A DNA stretch of 36,127 nt from a virus. The stretch spans positions 1 through 36,127 of IMG/VR virus record IMGVR_UViG_3300044608_000900, one strand, 5' to 3'. The translations under genes and the position numbers were made by a program. Positions 18,101 through 24,532 of this stretch are shown in pieces. Position 1 is the first letter of the stretch. Each line of letters begins with the position of its first letter. The notes under the pieces were generated by a model, which did no database searches, was not told the origin of the DNA, and saw only the letters and a list, made by a program, of their open reading frames with translations.

Positions 18101-18613
18101 GAAATTAATGTTTTAAATTCTGGTTCTCAATATTTGAATTCTGGAGTAACAGTTACAATTGCAGGACCAGCAGGTGCAGGAACAACAGCAACTGCTTCTG
18201 TTTCTAATTATCAACCAATTTATTATAAGGTTTCTTCTGCGACTTTACCTTCTTCTGGTATTTCTACGGTCTCATTTTTACAGACACTAAATAATACAGT
18301 TAGTGCTGGAACAACTGTATATTTTGCAAGGGGAAGTTTACAACTCGCATCCACAATTTCATTCGAATACGTTGGTGCTGGTACAAACATTTTTACAGCA
18401 AAACCTGCTCTTGGTGGTGTTGTAATCCCTGAAAATAAAGTAGTTCAAATTGACGGTGGAACTGTAACTTATACGAGTACAGACCAATCAGGTAATTTTA
18501 ATATTGGTGATGGTGTTGTGATTAACCAATCAACAGGTCAAATATCAGGTAGAGATTTTACAAAAGCACTATTCACTACTATGACACCATTTATTCTTGC
18601 ACTATCAGATTAA
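15170..18613 (+). CDS. Tail fibre-like protein with 34-aa repeats and a beta-helix domain
   Basis: A 1,147-aa protein. Residues ~1-450 are fibre repeats of the kind 'DAANITTGTISSSRLSGYYG' and 'TATTATNLADAANITTGIID'. From about residue 464 there is a right-handed beta-helix/pectate-lyase-like opening: 'KTIYVAFEGSDTNTGLVESD', 'KRTIKAAAALALPGDTIKVF' and 'GTYVENNPITLAANVSVQGT'. Near residue 860 'DITNSNSSFGNYGLYSVG' matches a motif in the giant fibre at 24533. Residues ~940-1013 contain 'GGSGYTGQPTVTISDPTG' repeats shared with the gp5-like hub. No S74 chaperone or collar domain ends the protein. It likely binds or trims host surface glycans, but no catalytic residues were identified. The start 'MTDRFPLIANPTSKQIEEL' is the only good ATG. 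Confidence 0.7.
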   Translation: MTDRFPLIANPTSKQIEELASGDNLNLQGSGIVGATTITASKFVGTLQGNATSADTLNDAANITTGTISSSRLSGYYGIDVNSANILTNAANITSGFISSDRLNGNTYDINIEGRANRATYLNDAANILSGTIDPSRLSGTYDINVSSAATSYNLAPGLYAVDITGNAATATTAINLSGGNVTGTSLNITGFSTLGVTSVTNLTVTNTATIGYSTITFSSIGIATIGFLNATNTNVSGISTVGFLTASSISTPNANVGILTANTLSGINTASITNLTVDYLRALQLTTLDEINTGIASIGIATIGFSSITNAYIGIATINQINISTGILTATTFSGNLTGTATTATNLADAANITTGIIDPARLSGTYNISITGDSQASTATTATNVIGGIASVTNLRATGITTLGTANVSQLNSVGIATASFFSGSGIDLVGIVTQLTVGTGLTLTSSQAVGKGTVQVGIKTSIGKTIYVAFEGSDTNTGLVESDAKRTIKAAAALALPGDTIKVFPGTYVENNPITLAANVSVQGTELRNCIVTPQSSGLDLFYVNNGCHITNLSFNGAPATNNASVVSFVPLSGVASDRFFDAARLIRLNLDFIADETVGYLTSTDYKNPVFNTGISTIKQGVKSALKAVSHDITRGGNSKCVGAGKSYYTAEGALQNIVGFKTETIDALNYAAGIARSCINNVSFAKTSGGNYQTYYTQVKDLSMQPDGAYGNESLSGCANVVSAIYSCVGVVTTIINQGLSVLGVGINTTYPGNSGLGTSVENDPSFSPGVGNIDKGPYIRNCTNFIANSIGLKVDGFAAEPGDQTDIGVTGSMSVDSYTQYNQGGIGVSITNGGYAQLVSIFTICDDIAIYTASGGQCDITNSNSSFGNYGLYSVGVGDNTTKSIYRYTGTATTEAAARSNVITISGVGTNRPYDGQSCYFGTLYYNINTIQVDNGGSGYTGQPTVTISDPTGPNGVAAQASATVVNGSVTEINVLNSGSQYLNSGVTVTIAGPAGAGTTATASVSNYQPIYYKVSSATLPSSGISTVSFLQTLNNTVSAGTTVYFARGSLQLASTISFEYVGAGTNIFTAKPALGGVVIPENKVVQIDGGTVTYTSTDQSGNFNIGDGVVINQSTGQISGRDFTKALFTTMTPFILALSD

Positions 18614-18620
18614 GGAGGAG
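18612..18620 (+). promoter_or_regulatory. Strong Shine-Dalgarno sequence before the 120-aa gene
   Basis: AAGGAGGAG ends eight bases before the ATG at 18629 and overlaps the stop of the previous gene. Most genes in this window lack so strong a ribosome site, so this gene may be translated at a high rate. Confidence 0.7.
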
Positions 18621-18628
18621 TATTAGAA

Positions 18629-18991
18629 ATGGCAATTGCGGCAGCAGCAGTAAATAATTTTAAAACATATACCAAAGTTGTTGGGTTGACAACTGATATT
18701 GTTTACACAGCACCCGCAGGATATGTTGGAGTATTTTTATTAGCTCAATGTGCTAATATTAGTACTAGCACTCAATCAATTAGTTGGTATCATAATCGTG
18801 TAAGTTCTGGTTCAACTGTAACCACAGAAATAGTAAAAGATTTTTACATTCCAGCAAACGATACAGTAAATCTATTACCTGGTAAATTGGTATTGGAAAC
18901 TGGTGATTTTATTACAATCAGTGGAAGTGCAAGTACGACCCCAGCAAAACTTAAGTTTATTACAAGTGTTCTTGAAACCTCAAATCAATAA
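18629..18991 (+). CDS. Small virion structural protein (120 aa)
   Basis: A compact beta-rich protein: 'NNFKTYTKVVGLTTDIVYTA', 'PAGYVGVFLLAQCANIS', 'KDFYIPANDTVNLLPGKLVL', 'ETGDFITISGS'. This pattern resembles small jelly-roll-like proteins that I recall beside cyanophage fibre genes, annotated only as virion structural proteins. It has no signal peptide. It is flanked by two fibre genes with only 15 and 7 bases of spacing, and it has the strongest Shine-Dalgarno sequence in the window, so it may be needed in more copies than its neighbours. Decoration or fibre-joint roles are guesses. Confidence 0.55.
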   Translation: MAIAAAAVNNFKTYTKVVGLTTDIVYTAPAGYVGVFLLAQCANISTSTQSISWYHNRVSSGSTVTTEIVKDFYIPANDTVNLLPGKLVLETGDFITISGSASTTPAKLKFITSVLETSNQ

Positions 18992-18998
18992 TAGATAA

Positions 18999-20681
18999 AT
19001 GGCAACTCCAGGATTTCTCAGCAAGAGAGTTAAAAAGAAATCACAAACTGGTCTTACAACAGACCGTTATGAATTTTTGGGTTTAGACCAAGCAGAACCA
19101 GATTTGGGAGACCCATTAGTTGGTATTTCTTCTATTGGTGCAAATCCTGCTCCAATTGCTGGAACTCAATATGTTTTAATTTCTAATAGTGAAAATACTG
19201 GGAAAAGATATTGGGTTGCTTCTTCTCAATTGTCTGGTGGTGGATTAATTCCTGGTTCTTTTACAGTATTTAATAACAGTATTCAGGTTGGTGCCGCAAA
19301 TAGTTTTAATAAGTTTAATTTTGTTGGTACTGGGGTAACAGTAGATTTTGTTGGTGCAGCAGTAACGCAACAAACTGGTATTGCAACAGTTAGAATTACC
19401 GTAACGGATTTAGTTGGACCAGGAAATGTAAATTCAATATCATATAAGGCAAGTAATGGACTATTAGCAGGGGCATCTGACTTTGTATATTTGAGTGGAA
19501 ATATTGGTATAGGTTCCACACAACCAACAGTGCCACTAGATGTAGTAGGTAATGCAAGATTTACTGGTATTATAACTGCCTCTAGTTTTACTGGTAATCT
19601 TACTGGTACAGCAACTACAGCAACCACTGCAAATAACGTAAGTTCTACTATTAATATCAATACTTCTGGTATTATAACTGCCTCTAGTTTTACTGGTAAT
19701 CTTGCTGGTACAGCAACCACTGCAACTACTGCTCTTGGTTTCTCTACAACTGCTAGTATCAATACTTCAGGTATTATAACTGCCTCTAGTTTTACTGGTA
19801 ATCTTACTGGTACAGCAACTACTGCCAATAACGTAAGTTCTACAATCAATATTAATACTTCAGGTATTATAACTGCCTCCACATTTTATGGAAATTTAGT
19901 AGGTAATATTTCAACAACAGGTCAATCATTTAATACTATATCTGTCATAGGACTTTCTACATTTGCAAATGGTCCAATACTAGTAGGGAGAGCAACTACA
20001 ACAGGAACTGCAACACAAGCACTTCAAGTGGAGAGTGGTGGATACTTCAATGGTTCTGTTGGCATTGGAACTACAAATCCGTCATCAAAACTTCACGTTG
20101 TTGGTGATGGTAACTTTACTGGTACTGTTACTGCTACTTCATTTTCTGGTTCTGGTTCCAATCTAACTGATTTGTTATCCAATACAGTATCAACTTCTTC
20201 TACAACTGCTCCTCAATATATTGGGTTTGTAAGTGCCACTAGTGGCACTATAACATCTAATTTAGTAAGTAGCACATTAACCTATATTCCATCAAGTGGA
20301 AGTTTGGGTATTGGAACCACAAATCCAAGAACACCACTTCAAGTTGAGACTTATGGAGTAAAAACTGGAGTTGGAACATTTGATGCGTCTGTTGGGGTTT
20401 CCACAACAATAGATAGTTTTTCTGTCTCTTCTACTGACTTTAAGGTTGCTGAATATACAGTTCATATTGGTTTTGGTTCTTATATTCAGGCACAGAAGGT
20501 TCTCGTAACACAAGACCAATCTACTGCATATTCTTCTGAGTATGCAGTAGTTTATAATAATTCATTGATTGTTTCTATTGGAGCAACAATTAGTGGAGGA
20601 AATTGCATTCTTCAAGCAACTCCACAAACTGATATTAGTGGATTGACGACTTATAGATTTGCAAGAAATACCTTACTCTAA
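18999..20681 (+). CDS. Tail fibre-like protein with 34-aa repeats
   Basis: A 560-aa fibre-like protein starting 'MATPGFLSKRVKKKSQTGLT', with a basic N-terminus that may attach to the baseplate or a larger fibre. Residues ~170-300 hold tandem units of the 'SSTININTSGIITASSFTGN' type plus 'LTGTATTAT'. Two 'GIGTTNPSSKLHVVGDG'-type turns follow. The C-terminal ~100 residues form a distinct domain ('AEYTVHIGFGSYIQAQKVLV', 'SSEYAVVYNNSLIVSIGATI') that I recall ending many cyanophage fibre proteins; it may be a trimerising tip. There is no S74 domain. It starts seven bases after the 120-aa gene, so it is in the same transcript. Host-recognition function is inferred. Confidence 0.65.
   Translation: MATPGFLSKRVKKKSQTGLTTDRYEFLGLDQAEPDLGDPLVGISSIGANPAPIAGTQYVLISNSENTGKRYWVASSQLSGGGLIPGSFTVFNNSIQVGAANSFNKFNFVGTGVTVDFVGAAVTQQTGIATVRITVTDLVGPGNVNSISYKASNGLLAGASDFVYLSGNIGIGSTQPTVPLDVVGNARFTGIITASSFTGNLTGTATTATTANNVSSTININTSGIITASSFTGNLAGTATTATTALGFSTTASINTSGIITASSFTGNLTGTATTANNVSSTININTSGIITASTFYGNLVGNISTTGQSFNTISVIGLSTFANGPILVGRATTTGTATQALQVESGGYFNGSVGIGTTNPSSKLHVVGDGNFTGTVTATSFSGSGSNLTDLLSNTVSTSSTTAPQYIGFVSATSGTITSNLVSSTLTYIPSSGSLGIGTTNPRTPLQVETYGVKTGVGTFDASVGVSTTIDSFSVSSTDFKVAEYTVHIGFGSYIQAQKVLVTQDQSTAYSSEYAVVYNNSLIVSIGATISGGNCILQATPQTDISGLTTYRFARNTLL
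19559..19882 (+). repeat. 102-bp coding repeats, type B (ININTSGIITASSFTGNLTG)
   Basis: About three units of a 34-aa repeat inside the 560-aa fibre gene. Units share DNA such as GGTATTATAACTGCCTCTAG followed by TTTTACTGGTAATCTTACTG with few changes. The same unit recurs in the genes at 20748 and 32315, so it is dispersed as well as tandem. Confidence 0.75.
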
Positions 20682-20726
20682 TACTGAAACTTATATTATG
20701 TTTTTCGGTATGCTTAGTTCTCAATT

Positions 20727-20734
20727 CATAAATA
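20727..20734 (+). promoter_or_regulatory. Candidate late promoter box before the S74 fibre gene
   Basis: CATAAATA followed by ACTAA lies 13 bases before the ATG at 20748, in a 66-base intergenic gap. It is one base from TATAAATA. Confidence 0.45.
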
Positions 20735-20747
20735 ACTAAAAAGACCG

Positions 20748-23700
20748 ATGGCAGATAAAAACTTTGGAGTAAAGGGGATAAACTTTGTTGGTGACCCTGG
20801 TACGCCAACAATTTCTATAGCATCCTCTACCATCACTTATGCGGGAAATTTAAACCTTAACGCACCTACTGTTGCTATCAGTACAGATGTTTCAATCGGT
20901 GGAAAAGTTGTATCAAATTTAGTTGTATCGGATACTTATTCAGTTGGTATAGGAACCACAGTTCTGACTGAAAAATTAAATGTAAGTGGAAATGCAAATA
21001 TTTCGGGTGTTGTAAGTGCTACTGGTTTTGTTGGTTCTGGTGTTAGTTTAACTGGATTATTAACAAACCAATCATCTGCAATTGATACTGGTGAATATCA
21101 GTATCTTTTAGTTACTCCTCAAACTTCTGGAACTATTTCCAGTGTTTCTTCATCATATGATTATATTGCTTTCAATCCTGCTGCAAAATATCTAGGAATT
21201 GGAACAAATACACCAATAGCAGGATTGGATGTAAGTGGTACTGGTAGATTTATAGGTACTGTTACTGCTCCAACTTTTCAAGGAACTGCTACAACTGCTA
21301 CAAACCTTGCAGATGCGGCAAATATAACTACTGGTATTGTTAGTACTGCTAGATTATCTGGAACTTATGATATTAGTATCTCTGGAAATGTTGCAACAGC
21401 AACCACTGCTTCTGGTTTAACGACAACTGCTAGTGTAAACACAACTGGTATTATAACTGCTTCTAGTTTTGTAGGAAATCTTACTGGAACAGCAACCACT
21501 GCAAATAACGTAAGTTCTACAATCAATATTAATACTTCAGGTATTATAACTGCCTCTAGTTTTACTGGTAATCTTACTGGTGTGGCATCATCTGCAATAC
21601 AATTACAAACCACAAGATATTTTAGTGTCAGTGGTGATGTTTCTACTGGTTCTTCGGTTGCATTTGATGGAACTCAGAATGTTGGATTGGCAGTAACTTT
21701 AGCACTTTCTGGTGTTACTTCTGCAACTTATGGTTCAAGTACTTCTATTCCATCTATTTCAGTTAATGATAAAGGAATTATTACTGGGGTAACAACTAGT
21801 GGAATTACTGTTGGAAATGGAACATTAGACCTCAAAACATCTGGAACAGGATTATCTGGTATTGCGACCTTTACTGCAAATCAAGCAACTGGAACTGCAG
21901 TTACGTTTACAGTAACATCTGATGCAACAAGTGCCAACACAGCAGGAGCAATTGTTGCTCGTGATGCAAGTGGAAACTTTAGAGCAGGAATTATTACTGC
22001 TACTACTTTCTCTGGAACAGCAACCACTGCAAATAACGTAAGTTCTACAATCAATATTAATACTTCGGGTATTATAACTGCTACTACTTTTTCTACTGGT
22101 ATTTCAACTCAAAATATTGGATTTACTACAGGCATTATTAGTGGTCCAAATACAATTTTTATCAATCCTTATCAAATTGGTGTATCCACAGGAACTGTAA
22201 GAATTCTCGGAAATCTTACAGTTGATGGCACCACAGTCACAACCACACAAGCAACCATACAATCAAGTGCTACAACGATTGGAGTTGCAGTTTCAGAAAC
22301 AAGTAATATTGTTCTTGATGGTGCTGGAATTACGATTGGTTCGACATCGATTCAAAAAACTTTACTATGGAATTATGGTTCAAGTTCATTAAAATCAAGT
22401 GAAAACTTAAATGTTGCTTTAGGAAAAGTTTATCAAATTAATGATAACCCAATTTTAAGTTCAACTGAACTTGCATCTAGTGTTGTTAATGCTCCTGGCA
22501 TAACAACTGTTGGAACATTAAAACAATTAGTTGTTTCGGGCAATACATCAACAGATGCAGTCAAAATCACTCAAATTGGTTCTGGAAATGCTCTGGTAGT
22601 TGAAGATGAAACTAGTCCAGATGGAACTGCTTTTATTGTGAGTGCTAATGGTTCTATTGGTATTGGAACCACAATTCCATCATATAAACTTACAATTACC
22701 AATAATGCTCTTCCAACTAGTGGTCTAACACATGCGATTGCTGATTTTACTGGCAGTGTAGATGGTTATACTCAACTTAATATAAGAAACTCTCTTGCTG
22801 CCGCAAATGCTTCTTCTGATTTGATTGCTACGGCAGATACTGGGTCCGATACAACAAACTTTATCGACTTAGGTATTAATAATAGTACTTTCTCTTCTGG
22901 TTCTTGGACGGTCAATGGAGCATTAGATGGATACTTATATGCTTCTGATGGTAGTTTATCGATTGGTATTGCCACTAGTGATACAGCAAAATATATTTCA
23001 TTCTTTGCTGGTGGATTACTGGCAGAAAACGAACAAGTAAGAATCAATCAAAGTGGTGTTGGGATAGGAACCACAAATCCAACAGCATCTCTTGAAGTTT
23101 TTGGTGATTCAAGAGTTTCAGGTATTATAACTGCTTCTAGTTTTGTAGGAAGTCTTACTGGAACAGCAACCACTGCAAATAACGTAAGTTCTACTATTAA
23201 TATTAATACTTCAGGTATTATAACTGCTACTACTTTTGTAGGAAATCTTACTGGAACAGCAACTACTGCAACTACTGCAACTACTGCAACTACTGCCAAT
23301 AACGTAAGTTCTACTATTAATATTAATACTTCTGGTATTATAACTGCTTCTAGTTTTACTGGAAACTTAACAGGTACAGCAACTACAGCAACTACTGCTA
23401 ATAATGTAAGTTCTACTATTAATATTAATACTTCTGGTATTATAACTGCTTCTAGTTTTACTGGAAACTTAACAGGTACAGCAACTACAGCAACTACTGC
23501 TAATAATGTAAGTTCTACTATTAATATTAATACTTCTGGTATTATAACTGCTACTGATTTTAATTCAACCTCAGATATTAACTTAAAAACCAATATTCAT
23601 CAAATTGAAGATTCACTTTCAAAAGTGATTCAAATTCGTGGTGTAACCTTTGATTGGAAAGAAACCAATCGGTCCTCTGCTGGTGTTATCGCACAAGAAG

Positions 23701-23861
23701 TTGAAAAAGTATTACCACAACTTGTAAATGGTGAAGATATCAAAACAGTCAATTATAATGGTGTGATTGGTGCTTTAGTTGAGGCAGTTAAGGAACTGAA
23801 AGCAGAAAATGATATTTTAAAAGAAAGATTGGACGAAGTTTATAAAAAAGTTTTTGGTTGA
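20748..23861 (+). CDS. Tail fibre/spike protein with C-terminal S74 intramolecular chaperone
   Basis: A 1,037-aa fibre. The body is made of 'GIGTT' turns and 34-aa units ('TANNVSSTININTSGIITA', 'SSFTGNLTGTATTAT'), densest at residues ~790-935. Residues ~942-1037 are a peptidase S74 domain: 'TSDINLKTNIHQIEDSLSKV', 'IRGVTFDWKE', 'SAGVIAQEVEKVLPQLV', and a coiled-coil end 'ALVEAVKELKAENDILKERL'. The Ser942-Asp943 and Lys947 spacing matches the Ser/Lys dyad (five residues apart) known from endosialidase-type chaperones, which trimerise the fibre and then cut themselves off. Both key residues are present, so maturation is expected. An intrinsic terminator follows the stop, ending this transcription unit. 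It is the only complete fibre in the window with S74. Confidence 0.8.
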   Translation: MADKNFGVKGINFVGDPGTPTISIASSTITYAGNLNLNAPTVAISTDVSIGGKVVSNLVVSDTYSVGIGTTVLTEKLNVSGNANISGVVSATGFVGSGVSLTGLLTNQSSAIDTGEYQYLLVTPQTSGTISSVSSSYDYIAFNPAAKYLGIGTNTPIAGLDVSGTGRFIGTVTAPTFQGTATTATNLADAANITTGIVSTARLSGTYDISISGNVATATTASGLTTTASVNTTGIITASSFVGNLTGTATTANNVSSTININTSGIITASSFTGNLTGVASSAIQLQTTRYFSVSGDVSTGSSVAFDGTQNVGLAVTLALSGVTSATYGSSTSIPSISVNDKGIITGVTTSGITVGNGTLDLKTSGTGLSGIATFTANQATGTAVTFTVTSDATSANTAGAIVARDASGNFRAGIITATTFSGTATTANNVSSTININTSGIITATTFSTGISTQNIGFTTGIISGPNTIFINPYQIGVSTGTVRILGNLTVDGTTVTTTQATIQSSATTIGVAVSETSNIVLDGAGITIGSTSIQKTLLWNYGSSSLKSSENLNVALGKVYQINDNPILSSTELASSVVNAPGITTVGTLKQLVVSGNTSTDAVKITQIGSGNALVVEDETSPDGTAFIVSANGSIGIGTTIPSYKLTITNNALPTSGLTHAIADFTGSVDGYTQLNIRNSLAAANASSDLIATADTGSDTTNFIDLGINNSTFSSGSWTVNGALDGYLYASDGSLSIGIATSDTAKYISFFAGGLLAENEQVRINQSGVGIGTTNPTASLEVFGDSRVSGIITASSFVGSLTGTATTANNVSSTININTSGIITATTFVGNLTGTATTATTATTATTANNVSSTININTSGIITASSFTGNLTGTATTATTANNVSSTININTSGIITASSFTGNLTGTATTATTANNVSSTININTSGIITATDFNSTSDINLKTNIHQIEDSLSKVIQIRGVTFDWKETNRSSAGVIAQEVEKVLPQLVNGEDIKTVNYNGVIGALVEAVKELKAENDILKERLDEVYKKVFG
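23304..23548 (+). repeat. Exact 102-bp tandem duplication in the fibre gene
   Basis: From GTAAGTTCTACTATTAATAT onward, the unit at about 23304-23405 is repeated with no difference I can find at 23406-23507. A further partial copy runs to about 23548. The period of 102 bp equals 34 codons, so the frame is kept. More divergent units lie just upstream (from 23120). Confidence 0.85.
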
Positions 23862-23881
23862 GACACTTCTCAAAGTGGCAC

Positions 23882-23907
23882 AGACTCCCACATAAGGGGG
23901 TCTTTTT
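23882..23907 (+). terminator. Intrinsic terminator after the S74 fibre gene
   Basis: AGACTCCC and GGGGGTCT form an 8-bp stem (one T-G pair) with loop ACATAA, followed by a run of T. It lies 20 bases after the fibre stop codon and closes the late transcript before the small-gene cassette. Confidence 0.85.
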
Positions 23908-23908
23908 G

Positions 23909-23917
23909 TGCTAGAAT
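23909..23917 (+). promoter_or_regulatory. Candidate sigma70-type extended -10 promoter
   Basis: TGCTAGAAT fits an extended -10 element (TGnTAnAAT) just after the terminator and 26 bases before the first ATG of the small-gene cassette. No convincing -35 box is seen. If real, it would give the cassette early or host-type expression unlike its late neighbours. Confidence 0.3.
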
Positions 23918-23943
23918 ACTAGAGCAGTCAAAGAGTTTTGTTT

Positions 23944-24126
23944 ATGATGATTTCCCGAGACACCCTTTCCGACCTCCGTGAGATGCAAGAAGATATGGCA
24001 GAACATTTTACAGATGAGAATTTTCCAATTAGTGGAGAAACATATTGGACGTGTGTAGAGTGTCTTGCAACGGCAAAACTTGCTGAACTTCGTGGTGAAC
24101 TGAATGAGTTAAATACAAGTATGTAA
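23944..24126 (+). CDS. Small hypothetical protein (60 aa)
   Basis: An acidic helical protein, MMISRDTLSDLREMQEDMAE, continuing with 'YWTCVECLATAKLAELRGEL' to 'NELNTSM'. I choose ATG 23944 (or 23947) over a TTG six bases earlier. A CxxC pair ('TCVEC') is present but alone is not a zinc site. I do not recognise the family. Small acidic proteins like this are common in early regions of T4-like cyanophages. It is flanked by a terminator and the next small gene, so it is separate from the fibre genes. Confidence 0.5.
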   Translation: MMISRDTLSDLREMQEDMAEHFTDENFPISGETYWTCVECLATAKLAELRGELNELNTSM

Positions 24127-24136
24127 GATTAATAAA

Positions 24137-24409
24137 ATGAAATACAAAATCACATATGCCTACTGCTGGTACAATGAAGGTAGTATGATTGTGAAAATGT
24201 ATTTTATCAACGAAGTTCCTTTTACGTTTGATGAACTCCCCCATTATGCGTATGAAGACTCAGAGTTAATAAAACAGGCAGATTTGCAAAGAAGATTTGA
24301 ACCAGAAGATTTGTATCGTTCTTCTTTTTATCTTATAGATGAAGAAGCACACCCTTGTTTGTTCGATGTAGAACTAGAAAATCCACAAGATATGCCTTGT
24401 GATGAATAG
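24137..24409 (+). CDS. Small hypothetical protein (90 aa)
   Basis: MKYKITYAYCWYNEGSMIVK begins this acidic 90-aa protein. A beta-rich N-terminus is followed by 'FTFDELPHYAYEDSELIKQA' and a charged end, 'VELENPQDMPCDE'. The family is not recognised, and there is no signal peptide or membrane segment. It lies ten bases after the previous small ORF and is followed by an intrinsic terminator, so the two form a short cassette within the fibre region. Roles such as host takeover are possible from size and context, but nothing in the sequence shows this. Confidence 0.5.
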   Translation: MKYKITYAYCWYNEGSMIVKMYFINEVPFTFDELPHYAYEDSELIKQADLQRRFEPEDLYRSSFYLIDEEAHPCLFDVELENPQDMPCDE

Positions 24410-24463
24410 TTGCAAAAAATAAAAAAATATGTTAGGATTTACTTTCCGTGTGAAGGAAGTCTT

Positions 24464-24491
24464 TAAAACCTCTCCTTTGGGGAGGTTTTTT
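24464..24491 (+). terminator. Intrinsic terminator after the small-gene cassette
   Basis: AACCTCTCC and GGGGAGGTT form a 9-bp stem (one T-G pair) with a TTT loop and a following T run. It isolates the small-gene cassette from the giant fibre gene downstream. Confidence 0.85.
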
Positions 24492-24495
24492 AACG

Positions 24496-24503
24496 TCTAA
24501 ATA
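24496..24503 (+). promoter_or_regulatory. Candidate late promoter box before the giant fibre gene
   Basis: TCTAAATA, followed by TAACTAG, lies 29 bases before the ATG at 24533 and directly after a terminator, where a new promoter is required. It differs from TATAAATA at two positions. Confidence 0.4.
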
Positions 24504-24532
24504 TAACTAGAAAAGATTATAGTGCGAGTAAG

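Noticed and set aside
23048-23593. Antisense 181-aa frame rich in Val/Ala/Pro (also at 19283-19882, 21365-21613, 35068-35271)
   Set aside because: These are mirror translations of the 102-bp fibre repeats on the other strand. They inherit the periodicity and have no ribosome site or promoter of their own.
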